From Agmasoma carcini (nom. nud.) (Eukaryota > Microsporidia > Thelohaniidae): a stretch of 64,000 nt of DNA. The stretch covers positions 1 to 64,000 of the forward strand of contig JAOXFI010000019.1 of the NCBI GenBank assembly GCA_029232285.1. The letters are read 5' to 3'. The position numbers and the translations under genes are program-made. Positions 10,823-24,284 of the stretch are shown here, piece after piece. Positions within the stretch are counted from its first letter, which is position 1. Every line of letters starts with the position of its first letter. The notes beneath the pieces are model-generated. The model did not search any database. It was not told the origin of the DNA and saw only the letters and a program-made list of their open reading frames with translations.

Positions 10823-11045
10823 AAAATTAATCAACGAGATAAATCATAAATGATTTATTGTGTTTTTATTACTCGCATTTTATGAGAGATTAAATTAAAA
10901 ATATTGATTTTAAAAATAGAAAGACGCTATTTTATAACTAAAGGCGTATATTTTAAAAATCTTTTGGTTTAATTATAACTTTTAAAAAACTGCGAGTAAT
11001 AAAAACACTTAAAATCATTGACAATTTATCTCGTTGATCAATTTT
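10823..11045. mobile_element. 223-bp hairpin element (MITE-like foldback)
   Basis: The 55 bases at 10823-10877 and the 55 bases at 10991-11045 are inverted copies with 48 of 55 positions matching. Shared blocks include ATCAACGAGATAAAT and GTGTTTTTATTACTCGCA. The inner part also pairs imperfectly (AGATTAAATTAAAAATATTG against a CCAAAAGATTTTTAAAATAT-type arm, with GACGC against GGCGT near the tip). The whole element is thus one long palindrome. It has no coding capacity. It looks like a foldback/MITE derivative of a DNA transposon, but no related transposase was identified in the window. Confidence 0.8.
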
Positions 11046-12284
11046 GGTTATGTTGTACTTAACGGTGGGTAATTTTTTAATTTTATGTACAAAAGGTGAA
11101 CATATTTATAAATAAAAATTAATTAAAATCGGTTTGTGGTGTCAAAATTTTATTGATGAGTATATATTTTCAAGATTTAGAAATTTTATTCAAAATAGAA
11201 AGATACAAAGTAATGATCAGCTTTCAAGCATATCATATAAGAAAGAAGGATTATTTTTGTTTTATTTTTGAATGTATTTTTTGTCAATCAAGAAAGACAA
11301 AAAAATAATCAAGAAACTTAAATTTTTGGTATATTTTGTTTTAGAAATAAATCTCAAACAATACAATTATTATTGAAAATTGATAAGAAGCAATGTTGTT
11401 TATATTTAAAAATCAAACAAAATTTTATTAAAAAAGAAAATAAAAAACTGGATAAATTGATGGTACAGCATATTGTTTGATTGTGTTATATGAATTTTAA
11501 CTATTAAAACGCAAAAAATATATATATTTGAAGTTGTATGTAGAACGCATAAGAGTTTTGAAATTTAAAAATTTATAAAAAGGCGAAATTACATAAAAAT
11601 ATGCGATTGAAAGTATAATTAAAATTAAAGAACTATTTTTAAAAAATTCTTATAGTTTTTGATTGATATTTCTTGTTCAATAATAAATTAAGTAATAATT
11701 TGTATGACATGTTAATCTTAAAAGAAGTTTCATTGATCCAAATAACCCAAAAATTCAAAAACAAAACATTGAGCGTTAAAGGATTTAATCAAGAGGTTAA
11801 AAAGAAATTGTCGTACACAAACACCAAAACATTTATTTAAACTTTGAAAAAATATTTACTATGAAAAGAAATGAGGAATAAGATAAGATGTAAGGTATTT
11901 AATTTATCATGAATAAAGTTTTATATTTTTATATTCTACTATTTTATTTAAGTGAATATTTTGTCACGGCTTATTTCTCGCCTGAAAATTTTGCCACAAA
12001 CCTAAAATCATAAAAAAGTATTTAGAGTATTTAAAACATTTAAAAAATAAAATGATAATTTATTTATGTTTAATGTTATTGATAATATGATGTTATATAT
12101 TTAGAATTAGTTGGTATGTTAATTAGTAACTAGTCAGTAGGATTATAATAAATAAATAAAACTTTTTTTCTCAAAGGATTTGAAGTTAAGCAATTCTTTT
12201 ATTGAAAGAAATAATTTTAAGGTTAAATTGAATAAAAATTTTAAATCCTTTTTCAAACTTTTAAAAAAATTTAATTTAACACAT
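11046..12284. other. AT-rich stretch, nothing recognised
   Basis: No coding or structural signal was found beyond simple A/T runs. Confidence 0.5.
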
Positions 12285-12720
12285 TCCTTCAATTATCTAT
12301 GTTTGCACATTTGATCATTCGGTTCAACAAAATTAATTGAGTGATTAAACGAATTTTCAGTAAAATTGAAATTATTTATTCCAATATATCTTTTCAACCT
12401 CAAGTTATCATATTAGAATTCCGAGAAACTTTAGATGTTATTATGTCCATCAAGGTGTCGTTGTTTCCCATGGTCTTTAGTACACAAAACATTTGTTTTG
12501 TTTCACGGCATAATCTATCTATCATCTACACCTTTTCATTATTCAGTATTCAGCCGAGATTATTTTTAAGGGTATACATATGAGTTTCATAAATTTACAC
12601 TGTAATACCTGGTCCTCCAATCAAATGCTTTTTTGCATCGTACTAAAAAACTGTCAAAAACCTTGAAATATGTTTCAACTATTTTTACTGATATTTTTGA
12701 AGAAATGACCTTTTGAGGTA
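12285..12720 (-). pseudogene. ISXO2/Merlin-type transposase relic, copy 1
   Basis: On the minus strand the following are readable in family order: the helix-turn-helix tail ISVKIVETYFKVFD (about 12655-12705), the first catalytic block GPGITV then ETHMYT (about 12570-12625), and the C-terminal motif FNHSINFVEP (about 12310-12350). The family consensus for the last is VNHS-x-NFVDP. Stops interrupt all parts. The open frame on the opposite strand (12341-12583) is a shadow. The copy is closest to the one at 24285. Confidence 0.75.
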
Positions 12721-13234
12721 TTTTACGCAATAAAATATTATAAGCCCAAAAAACTTAATCATTTACCTTTGTTTTGTTCATAATTGAACTATTAAACAAA
12801 GTTAAAACACGCATACATGCTTTTCATTGCATTAAATTTGTGTTCAAAAAATATTTTTGTTTAAGCTCAAGGTTATATTTACCTGACAAAATTTTTATAT
12901 AAATTAATTTTAAAAGTGATTCTTTATTTTAAAAATGTTAAAACATTATCTTCAATTGAATAAATTCCAAAAATATCTTAAAAACGTGTTTATTATTTTT
13001 ATATTTATAAATATACTTTTTCCGACATATAAAAATTATAAAAACTTAGAAAAAATTAGTTTTTCTATTGTATAACTATATATAAGTATAGTTTTAAAAA
13101 TTAAAAGATTGAAAATATAGTGATTAATTTATTTTATTAAATCCAAGGAACGATCAAAATTGCTTTTTGCAATATTGTCTTTCCATTTTCACTCGAGTAA
13201 ATACGATTCTAAAATTCTAGGAAAAACTACAACA
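12721..13234. other. AT-rich stretch, nothing recognised
   Basis: A spacer between two transposase relics. No signal was identified. Confidence 0.4.
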
Positions 13235-13731
13235 TAAATTTAAATTTCTTTTTCACTTTATTCCGTAAAGATTCAATATTTTGAGTATGAAAAGTATTGA
13301 TTGGATCAACAAAATTAAAACTATGAATAACTGTTGAATAAGAAAAGTTATAATTAGTTATATTCATATAACTATTCTATTCATCACTATATATTATAGT
13401 CCTTTTCTGCGCATATTTTGTAAAATATGTAATAGAGTTGCTGCATTCATATCCTCAACCAATCTATCAAAATATTTTGAAAGTAATGTAGATTATTCTG
13501 CAATACCAAACACCCACCTAGCTTCATCACCAACTCTTCCTTGATAGCATTTTTGCCTATACTTAAACATAGATTCATCAATTTGACAAATCACATTCAA
13601 ATCACCTAGCATCATTGGAAAGCTTTCATAATATATTTTTATTCTTTCCCTTATTTTTTGGTAAAGATTATTTGCTAAACTTAAAGACAAATTAAGCTCC
13701 TGAAGTATAGTAGATTGTGGTATGTTTTTAG
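13235..13731 (-). pseudogene. ISXO2/Merlin-type transposase relic, copy 2 (best preserved)
   Basis: This is the clearest copy. An uninterrupted stretch (13493 to about 13731) starts with a helix-turn-helix (QSTILQELNLSLSLANNLYQ). It continues to VICQIDESMFKYRQKCYQGR, which holds the first catalytic Asp of the DDE fold and the K-x-H/Y-x-GR block, and then reaches RWVFGIAE, after which a stop occurs. About 160 bases on, the C-terminal part is intact as VIHSFNFVDP and TFHTQNIESLRNKVK (13235-13330). The middle with the second catalytic residue is shortened. The open piece starting with Met at 13690 is only the internal part of the original gene. Confidence 0.88.
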
Positions 13732-14870
13732 ACTACCTAAAATATAATATAATTATTTTTAGAGGTATTTTGATATAACTAAAAACTCTTTGTTCGTATG
13801 ATTATGCTTTTTAAAATTAATACAATTATTTTTATAAGAAATAAATATTATCAATTAAAAGTAGACATTTCACTTCCCTAAGAAGGGTGTTACAATCACA
13901 ATAATAAACGATATAATGATGAACTTCTTTCCTTCTTAGCACATTAATAACTGTGTAGTATTATTTGGAATTTTTAATTTTTATTTTCAAAATTCAATAT
14001 GATAATTTTTTAGTACAAATTTTCTTACATGTGGAAAAAAATGTTGCAACAAAAATTGTACCTTATATATTAATAAAAGAGCATAATAAAATTAATTTTA
14101 TAATGTTAATATTATGAAAATTGTAGAAACAAAAAGTATTCCCTTTATTTTTTAATATATTTTATATAATAATATTTACTAAAATTTTTAATATCTACAG
14201 AAAGTGTTCCATTATTAATATATATTTTAATAAAATTGCCCTGTAAAGTAGTCTAGCCTCCTACTTGGCAAATGATTGAAACGTTACCGAGACAACCAAC
14301 TATACGAAGTGTTTATTTGACAATTTTATACCAGAGGAAAGCAATAATCAATGAGATTGTCAATAGTTTGATGAATCAATTCTATAGTGTTTATAAAATT
14401 TCCAATATCGTGATAACAATGAAATCATCAGAAAGGCGTCGATAAAGCTATGATTGACATTGTTAATTATAGTCATTGCATAATTGGGTTCTCGTATAGG
14501 CTTAGCCTAAGCATATATGAGCTACGATTCTTCTTTTCTATGTCGGAAAACAATCTTGCTTCAGGTAACGGACATCTCTTTAAGATTTGCGTAAAGATCA
14601 AGTTTTTGATTAAGGAGGAGTTTTGTAATAAAAAAAGTGTCTATAGCAATAAAAACATAGGTGTAGTTTTGTTCTTTAAAAGTTAATAAACAGTTTGAAT
14701 TAATGTTTTAAAATATTAAAATTACGAATTTATCTTTTTTTATTGATTTTATATGAACTTTTTAATTTTATTTGAGATGAAATTTTTACTTTCTATTTGA
14801 AATGTTGAAATAGATAATACCAAAAAGTTTTCATCATTATAAATGAGTCAAACGATCGTAATCTTTTCGA
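13732..14870. other. Unassigned stretch
   Basis: AT-rich and without a convincing protein. A plus-strand frame at 14450-14686 has no start signal, no AATAAA at its stop and no recognisable content. Confidence 0.4.
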
Positions 14871-14875
14871 TTTTT

Positions 14876-15700
14876 TTATATTATATGGTTTTGCGAGAGA
14901 ATGACTGTATCTCTTTCTAAGATTTGGAAAGCACACCTTAGACTAAATTCTCCTCGAAAAGAATTACTATATATTTTTAGGCTGTTTTGTAAGTTTATGT
15001 GTTCTTCTTGTGATATACCAATCATATTTGTAACCAAATCTTCTACATATCTTTTAAACAATAAAAAAGATTATAAAGCTGTAGCTCTGTGTTTAGAATT
15101 GTTATCGCTTAACACGACTCTATCTAAATAATCGAAATAATTAATTATGCCGGTAGGAATACTTTGTATTAGCTTAGATTTTAAGGTTCGAATGAACCTT
15201 TCTACCTGCCCTTGATTTTGTGGGTGATAAGGCTTCCCTCTTATTCTATTTATGTTAAAACTACTTAATATTTCTTCTACTACATTATTTATAAATTTTC
15301 TAACATTATCACTATGCAGATTGTAAAAAACATTCAGAATAAATAATTTTTAAAAGTCAAAAGCAAATTTAGTAAAAGGGTCCATACATGTAAATATATA
15401 TTTGTATTCATTATTGAACTCTTGATACACACTCAAATCAATAGTATCAACCATTAGTCTTTCTCTTGGAAAAATTGCTATTATAGGTGTGATTGAAGGC
15501 GCAGATTGTGGAGGAATTTCCTTTGGACAATCATCACAATTTAATATAAGGTATATAAACTCTATTGGCTGATATTTCAGCATAAACTAATGATATTCTG
15601 TCAAAGGTTCCGTGAATCACAAATGATCATGATTGTGAAACCTAATTAATATTTCTTCAATCAGCTGAGTCTCAAATTCACAAATAAATGGTTTCTTAAT
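14876..15700 (-). pseudogene. KRBA2-like retroviral-type integrase relic
   Basis: Read on the minus strand in order: a zinc-binding remnant (HNHDH about 15625, LNCDDC about 15525-15545); the core start PRERLMVDTIDLSVYQEFNN then YIFTCMDPFTKFAF (15355-15470, first catalytic Asp); HSDNVRKFINNVVEEIL (about 15260-15320, second Asp); and RGKPYHPQNQGQVERFIRTL (about 15185-15245, catalytic Glu). A C-terminal tail follows, reaching 14876. All three acids are still present, but at least two stops divide the frame (15350-15583 and 14876-15061 are its longest open pieces). The PYHPQ-x-QGQVERF form resembles the KRBA2/SCAN-type integrases found in microsporidian genomes more than the Ty3 integrase at 8865. 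Confidence 0.8.
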
Positions 15701-17519
15701 ATTATCATCTGAGATTGCGAGTTAATCACATTAATAATGATTTTTTTTATTTTTGGCGAGTTTTCTTTTTTCTTTTTGCATATTTTCTTTTTCTTTTTGC
15801 AAAAATTTTAATTATAACATTTCTCAAATTTATTATTCTGCTCTTCAACAGTCTTAAGTTTCACGTTTGTGGCCATATATGCAATTTTGTTAAAAAGATA
15901 TATTAATAAAGACGGTCCACTTTTTTAGATATTTAAAAAATTTTTAGTAAAAATATTAATAGAAAATAAATTAAAATAAAAAGAAATAATATTTGCTTCG
16001 ACGATTTACATAATATCATAATATTAACACTATGAATTCATTTTATTTTTCTCTTTTATTGAATAAACAAGGGGAACATTTTTGTTGTGTCGTAGTTTTT
16101 GCTTCAACAAAAAATACTAGATCCATATTTCTAAATAATTTAAATATATATTTTATTGTTTTATATTATAAAATCGTTTTAATCAACACAAATTATTATA
16201 CAATTATTTATGGTATTCTATCAATATGATGTTTTAGTTCCAAATACAATTATATACTGATTATAAGCATAAAATCATATTATTAAAATTTTAAACCCCA
16301 TAAAGAAGCGGGTGTATTTTCTTAAATTACTTATGTGCTCTAGAAACCTTCATGTTATTTATATATGATCTCGATATCAATGCATCAAATAAGCTTATGA
16401 ATTTTTATATTTCGAAACATTTACTAAAGTAACTATATCAGAAATGAAAATATCGATCTTAAAAATGATATATCCTAAACGCTTTATAATCTATTATCAA
16501 ATTCTTTTTATCTTCAGTAAGCAATATTTCCAATTCTAAATAAATATAAAAAATTGATTTTCAAAAACTGTGATATTATCTTCTATGATTCTTAAAGGTA
16601 TTCTGGTGATAGTAGATATATGCTTTTGAACAAAAACATACTATTTAAAATCAATATTTATATTTTAGTATTTATCCATATTCAAATATTTTCAAAAACT
16701 ACTTATCACCATAAAACTTCTCTGTCAATATTCCTGTTAACATCAGGAAATATTGATGATACTTTTTAATAGAGGTGTGACCAAAACTTTATTATATTCA
16801 CTAATAGAATCAATGAATGTGCGTTAAAAGATAAATCAATATATAAATCTTACATCAGATTGTTGATATTAATTTAAAAGCAAATCTATATAAAACTGTT
16901 TTTAAGAAACTTCTTATTCCATCCAATAATATGAAAACACTACTGCTTCGTATGTCAATATATTGTAATACCTCTTTAAAAACTGTTTAAACAAAATTAC
17001 CTCTGTGAAAGTGGTCCTTCATTTTTAGCCATTAATTTTGCTTTAAAGCAAAACTTTATTGAAGAATTTTCAAACTTATTATTAAAACTTGAAATGTTAT
17101 TTTAATGGTATATAACTTTGTATAAGTATATATATTTGTTACCACAAATATATGGAAATTGTTGTTTTTAATCCAAATAATATACTTCTAACACATAATA
17201 TCGTTATGAAAAAAAGGTTATGAAATTAAAGGCGAAATATTTGTTCCTATCATTAACTGATGTTAAGTCTTGATCAAATCATCAATGGTAATTTCTACCA
17301 CCTTAAATTTAGATATCAAGTCATCACCTGTCTGCAATTGAAGTAAATTAAACTTTGTTTTAAGAAATTTAGATTTATTTCAAATTCTAATAAACCTTTC
17401 AGTAGATCAATATCACTATAAGAGGATCTAAGATTATATTTTTCGAATCGCACCAAAAAGAATAATAATCGCTAGATCTTTTTTGAAATATTTTTTAATT
17501 GGCTGAAGAATTAGAATAA
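15701..17519. other. AT-rich stretch, nothing recognised
   Basis: Two short plus-strand frames (15715-15906 and 16032-16229) are F/I/Y-rich products of the base composition and lack the start and stop signals of host genes. Confidence 0.5.
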
Positions 17520-18275
17520 ACGATAAGAAGTATGAATAATTTAGATTTTGTAAACTACCTGGTGATCATGGATATGTTATGAAAGAAAAAATGTGTGAAA
17601 AATGTCAAAAACAAATGGAATTGAAAAAGTAATATCCCAATATTGATGGGGTTTTTTTTGGAGGTGTCTAAATACTAATTGCCAATATATTCTTAATACT
17701 TATATATGAGAAAGGGTTTGAACCTTTTAATTGTGATATTCAAATTGTTTTGACAATATTAATATGCCTTTTGTCCGAACAAATCGAAACACATTAATTG
17801 ATTATTTTGTTTTCAATAGACTGAAAATTATCAAAATAATTATAATTTTATTGATAAAATTCCAGAAACATATTTTTGAACAGTAAATTAGGTGAGACTG
17901 GTTTTAAGATTCAAGTTGATCAAACCATGTTTAACGTAAAAAATAAAAGTCATAGAGAAGATCACCATTGAATAAGACAGATGCAATTTTTATTGTTGTG
18001 TGTAACGTCAGGATTACACTTGTATTTACCAGAATCTTACATGATAAAAAGTTTTAACTATAATTCCTATAATTTGTAGTCAAGTTTCTCTAGGAAGTAT
18101 CATTTGGACCAATGAACATCATAGTTATAAAAATTAAAGTCGACATGCCTTTATGCATGAAATATTTGTAATAAATACGAATTCATAAATTTAAACTAAA
18201 TTGGTATACACACGGGTTGTGAAATCTTTTAACAACAAATTAAAACTTGAAAAAAGGGAAAGGAGTATGCACTAT
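17520..18275 (+). pseudogene. ISXO2/Merlin-type transposase relic, copy 3
   Basis: Plus-strand copy. The N-terminal zinc ribbon is visible as MKEKMCEKCQKQMELKK followed by YPNIDG (about 17575-17660). The catalytic block reads GETGFKIQVDQTMF then KNKSHRED (about 17890-17970), where the family has VEIDES and K-x-HRG. The C-terminus reads GIHTRVVKSFNNKLKLEKR (about 18200-18260). Stops lie between these blocks. About 750 bases fits a nearly full-length transposase gene. Confidence 0.8.
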
Positions 18276-19985
18276 TTTAAGACCTATTTTTTACAAGATG
18301 TTTGTAAGTTTTTTAATGATAAAAGTAATATTGTTGTTTAATTGATATTTTTATTTGGGAAAAATGGACATCATTCAAAAGTTTTATCATATTATATTTT
18401 CTTTAAATTCAAATAAATTGATGTCATTGCTTTCAAATAGTATGTAAGGTGTCTCTATCTTTCATTTGTTTTCGAAAAAGAAGGTATTTAGATACACTAT
18501 ATATGATATATATTATTACTTTCTAATAATATATTTATATGATTACATTCCTCTATAGCCCAGCGACACACATAAACAATTGATATTGTCTAACCTTTTT
18601 AAATAAAAATTGAGATCAGGATATTCATTTAAATGTTTATATGTATAAATTCTTTTTGGAAGTACCAGAACACCAAATAGAACATTCTTTTTTTCAACCG
18701 AATCTTGAACCTGAAAGTGGGAACAAGGTTAGAACTATTTAACAGAGGTAACTTTTTATTTTTTATATAATATAGAATATAAAATTTGGTAAGCCTGTTC
18801 ATATATATAATAATTTTAGATCAAGTCCAAAATTAGCACAAAAATATGTTTTCTCAATTACTCTTCTAATGATAATATCTTTATACACCATTTTGGCTAA
18901 AAATAATTTATTTTAAGTGATAAAAATTCTTTACTTTTTTATTCTTTGTTTGATCTTAACTTAATACAATTCTATTTTTGGGTATGTATCAATGTATTAG
19001 GATTGACAAATTTTCGCATAATTTACCGTGACATGAGTAAAACAAAGTTCTGAATTTTATTTCTGTATGCAGTCCACTGATTAGAAATTTTTATAATTCC
19101 AGTTTACAAAAAATTTAATACTATAAATAGTAATGTATTTGATACCCTATTACTGAGTATATTTTAGTTGGTCTAGAAGATGTGTCAACTATACCAAATG
19201 TCTGTCTCCGGCATTCTAACCCTATATTCTTATTTTTCTGTCTATATTAACTTTTGTCAATTTAATATATAACACTATTCTTTGAGTTTTATAGTGTTTC
19301 TCAATTAATATTATGAGCATATTTGTTTAATAAATTTTATAATTTGTGTTTCAAAAACACCTACCAGTTTTTTTAACTTTTGATAAATTTATATCTCAAA
19401 AATATAATGTTTTTTAATGAAATATTTAAATTAAAATATATTATTTTTTCGTAAAGAGAAGTTTTGTTAACATTTTGAACATTATTTATTAAATAAGTAT
19501 ATACTACTTAACAGACCTAAAATTTTGAAAATTTTTATAAGGAATTTCAATTTAATTTATATATATTATATTTAATAAAAATTTTATATGTTAAAACACT
19601 TTCATATATTTTTAATATTACTTCATTTAAAATTTTTTTTGATTATAATGCTTTTTATTTTTTCTTTTCATAAATTCTTTCCCTTTTTAATAAATTTATT
19701 TTGAAAATTATCATTTTCATACACTTTTTAAATTAGTTAGTTCATTAAAATAAAAATTATTCAAAATGGTTTATTAACTTCGAAATTTTATCAGAAATAG
19801 ATAAAATTATATTTGTATATAAATCCCTTGGTTTTTCTTTTCATGTTAAATTTTCTTTTTATCTAATATTCTTTTATATTGTCTTTTAAAACCTTTCTAT
19901 AATTAGTAAATGTGTTTTTGGGTTTTCAGGATTAATAAAGTAACAAATTGGTTTAATAAAGGTAAATATAGTTTAAATAATTAAT
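18276..19985. other. AT-rich stretch, nothing recognised
   Basis: No motif was found on either strand. The stretch includes long T-rich runs at 19380-19700. Confidence 0.5.
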
Positions 19986-20335
19986 ACCTGCTTATCTTTT
20001 CGATCCATCAGTCATATAGTGGTTCCCCTTTTTACCTTCGTAAAAATAATATCAAATATTGTTTCATGATTTCTCGTAGGTTCAAGACAGCAATTACATG
20101 TTTAGTTTCACGACTGATACCACTTTTAACCTTTATTTTTTCCAATATTTTACCAGCATGTTTTTTTCTTGTGTAGAAATGAGTTTTATTAATTTCTAGT
20201 GTAAGCCGGATCCAGAATCAAATTTTTATTTTACCCTTGCTTGTTTAAAAAAAAGTTATCAAAAATTTTATAATATTTTGAAACTGTAGCTATAGCTACA
20301 CCTAACCATTCTGCCAACTCTTTTTGACGCGGGCA
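19986..20335 (-). pseudogene. ISXO2/Merlin-type transposase relic, copy 4
   Basis: On the minus strand the helix-turn-helix ELAEWLGVAIATVSKYY is intact (about 20265-20325). After a short gap comes LTLEINKTHFYTRKKHAGK (about 20145-20200) and then GISRETKHVIAVLNLRE (about 20070-20125). The middle of the DDE domain fits the family, but the C-terminal NHS block is missing below 19986. The plus-strand frame at 20368-20712 lies next to it and is probably a chance frame. Confidence 0.75.
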
Positions 20336-20704
20336 TGAACAATCAAAGTCATCAACTTTAATTATATTTGATTATATCAAAAAAGATGCTTTTTAACAAA
20401 GGTTGTGTATTTCTACAAGACTTTTTATTACATATAAATCGATATTTTAAAAATACACACATTTTTTCATATATTGTATTTGCTTGTATAAGGAGTCATA
20501 ATACAAGGTTCATTGACCCGTTTGAAAGCGTTTCACCTTTTAAAAAGTTTAAAATTTTTCAAAAACAAATAAAAAAATCTTATTTTTATATATATTTGAT
20601 GATTTTTAACAAATCGTTAAGCATAATGCTGTCTCTGAACATCATTTCTGTCAATAACACATATACTTGGCAGATAATAACTTTTTTTAATTTGTGCATT
20701 TACC
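20336..20704. other. Short unassigned stretch
   Basis: It holds a 114-codon plus-strand frame (20368-20712) without host start or stop signals. This is most likely chance or the opposite strand of a decayed transposase N-terminus. Confidence 0.4.
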
Positions 20705-20785
20705 CAATATAACTCAATATTTTGAGTATGAGCGAGTGTGATAGGATCAGCAAAATTGATACTATGATAATTAGTATCATGTATA
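20705..20785 (-). pseudogene. ISXO2/Merlin-type transposase C-terminal fragment, copy 5
   Basis: The minus strand reads NYHSINFADPITLAHTQNIE, which is the NHS-x-NFVDP-x-TGAHTQ-x-IE signature of the family C-terminus. Nothing upstream (above 20785) continues it, so it is an isolated fragment. Confidence 0.75.
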
Positions 20786-23700
20786 ATCCCTATTTTTATT
20801 TAATTTTGAGTATGAACGCCATTCATACTCTTTGAATTGTAGACAATAAAGACATAGTACTTCCTACTTTAACATACTCTAAATATACTTTAGAAATTCT
20901 AAAAGAAATATCTGATATACTAAAGATCAAATCATCGTTATTAGGACATCTTCCCTTATTCTTTTTTTTTAATGTTTGAGTAGATTCTCGTTATTAATTT
21001 AACACACAACGTTTCTACTATCTAATTAAAAATTTAAAACAAAGTTTTATAATATCTTATTGATTATTTCTAATGTAAAATCTTTAAGATTTTTAGTTTT
21101 TGAATTTAAATATAATTTTTAAGAATTGATGATTTTAAAAATAATCGAAATTTTACATTTTTAATAAAATTATTTGTACGAATTCAAAAATACTTTTATA
21201 TATACAAAATGTATTATTTAGGGATCTAAATCTTTGTTATTAACATTTCTTGCATATTTCACTATATTACAAGAAATATATAAAATCAGGCAGAAAAACG
21301 TTATGTAGTAGACCCAAATTTTGTGAAATCTCGATTCAGCGATCCATGTCATACAAATATAGCTCTATCGTATTTTAAAAATTTTACCGTATGTTTATTA
21401 ATCATTTTATTATATATAAATAAGTATAACTAAAAATTTTAAGTATTTTATATATTTTTATGAATAAAAGTTAAACTGATTTAAAGCTGACAAATGAACA
21501 ATGATGACTGGAACCAATCTCTCTGAATTTATAGAGAAGGTTAATATGTGATGCTATTATAAAGGTTTAATTTATTATTTTAAAATTGTATTTAATCTTT
21601 ATCTCATTAAAGATTTTATATCTTTTGAGCTAAAAATATTTTGATTAACTTTGAAGATTCCCCCTCACGAACTGTTCGGAAATTAAGAATAGTTTTTTAT
21701 TATCATGGTATTTGAGGTTAATACAAAAATCAATGACATATTTGACTGATTCAAACCTACAATGAAAATATATTAAAAATAGCAGACATTATGAACTGAT
21801 TTAAATAATATTTAGATTATATTCATATTTCTTGACATCATGGTTTCTTTTCAAGCAAATCATTCTATTATTGGAATTTTAAAGCCCCATTACATAATTA
21901 GAAACTCTTCTGATTCTAATATTATTGTTTAGGATCAACGCGTTCACTTGACAATACTCTAAAGTGTCAATGAAAATTTTATATAAATCATTATCTATTG
22001 AATAAAATTTTAAATGTTTTAAACAATTCAATTTACCTGTATAAATAAAAATTTTAATCAAATTAAATATATTATAATAATAGATATATAATTTTTAAAA
22101 ATTGTTTTTATTGCTTTGTATCAAGTGATGAAGAAAACATGCTTCAAATAATTTGAGTTCAGAATACAGAAGTAAGATAGTTTTTTAATTTATACTTTCT
22201 ATAATTTTTTATATTTTATAATAAAAAACTCATAATATATTAGTTATTGTTTTATTTATTTATAAAACAATAAATATTTTGAGATTATATTTAATTAAAA
22301 ACAATGTATCCTATTAATATCGATAATATATATGATTAAAACGTTTTCTTTTTTATGAATTCCAAAACTTTTAATAGTCTGTGTATGAATAAAAAGGTTT
22401 TGAGGTTCTGAAAATCTGACTATGATAATTCTAAAAATCGGTTAAAATGGTTGTGTCGGACAATAATTTAAGAGTATAATGTTCGATAAAAGTCATTATT
22501 CATACAAATTTTAATAGACAAAAGGTTTATTTTGTTCCTTTGCACATTCTGCCTACTATCCAAACCATTTAATTTTCTAATATAGTACTCACATTGATTT
22601 CGCTTATATATGTAGGTTCACGAAAATCAATAAAATGACTGCTAAATGAGAACTGGGAATACACAAAGAACTTATCAATTTTTTTAAAATACCGTGTATC
22701 TGCATTTTTAATATTTTTAGATTGTTACTACATCACTTTGTCTACAACTAATTATATAAAATAAGAAATATCTTATAAAAACCTAATTATCTATCGTAAT
22801 TTTTAAATATTCTTAGTGCTTTAAACCTATGTTTTAAGACTTTTTCTTCTCGACTTAAAAAATTTAAAAATATACTATTTTATTTAATAAAATCATTAAA
22901 AAACAAGCAAATCTTATTTATTATAATTTAATCATTTATTAAAATTAATTTATTTACTTTCTTTCCGTTTATGATGAAATTCGACCCTTAAAATACTTTA
23001 AATCTTTAATTTAAATAGTCTCATGCACTGCATCAATATCATAAAAACCAAAATTTTCTTTTTCCAATCACTTTTAACTAAATAACATTTTTAAAGATCT
23101 AACATCATTTATAAAATATACGTTCTCAGGTTCAAAGTTTAAGCAATTAAATAATTATTATAGTATATTTATATATAGCTTAAACAAAACCTTCAAACTC
23201 CACTTTTAAATTTTTCTTAAAACTTAAATGATCTAATTCATTTATTGAGAGTTATTTTAAATCTATTGATTTCAAAATCTATACTTCTTTTACTACAACA
23301 TACTAATATAACATTAATCCAGTTCATATATAGACAATGACACTTGTATCAGTTAGATATTAAAATATTAGAAAATCGAATAGAATCATCTATGTCTCTT
23401 TATTCAAAATAGATGAAACAATCAATATGTTAAGGGTTTTCGGACCTGATAATTTACAGTTTCACAGTGTAACCTTTAATTTTTCTTTAACAAAAATGAT
23501 TACCCCAAAACTTGCTATATAACTTTTGTAGCAACATAAACAAAATCTTAAAAATTATATTTCTTAAAAAAATACTGCATTTATAGTTTTAGTCATAAGG
23601 TATTAATCTAAAAATTAGATTTCTTTATGTTTCGTATCTATATATACTGTTTAGAAAATATTAAATATTTTTAAAAAAAACTTAGAGGTGATATTAACAA

Positions 23701-24284
23701 CACTAATATTTTATAACATTTGTTTTGAATCTAAATTTTTAATTAAATATGTTATAAAATGGTATGATTGTATTTATAAATAACATATATATATTTGAAA
23801 AAATTAGCATACTTTTAATAATACAAAAATAATTTGTTAATGAATTTATTTATATTAAAGGCAATATATTATTATATGTTTCTTTAAGTTTTTCAGTTTA
23901 ATAAATTTTGAGATGTAAAAATATAACAACTAGAAAAGTTGTAATTATCAACACGGCGGTGATTAATTCGATAAAACATTTAATATTTTTGTATTTTACA
24001 ACATTTATGTTTTTTTTATATTATTTAATATATTCATATAAATTTGGTAAAGTATTGCTTAAGGAGTAATTTTTTGAAAATGTTTTTATTGTCTTTAAAA
24101 AATGTATTTTGGTGTTAGTTAAAGCTTGTGATATATATTAAATAAAAGCTTTTATCACAAAAGAATTAACAAGTAAGTATCCAATTCTTCAATATTTGAG
24201 ATATTTTATATTATATATCAATAATAAACTCTTAATGTTTTTAAATCTATAATCAAACCTAATTTTACATTTTCTTTCAATTGT
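20786..24284. other. 3.5-kb AT-rich stretch without recognisable gene
   Basis: The longest open pieces are under about 65 codons and have only compositional content. No element could be assigned. Confidence 0.55.

Noticed and set aside
20368..20712. 114-codon plus-strand frame, the longest in the interior
   Set aside because: No recognisable content and no host signals. It lies between two minus-strand transposase relics and is most likely a chance frame.
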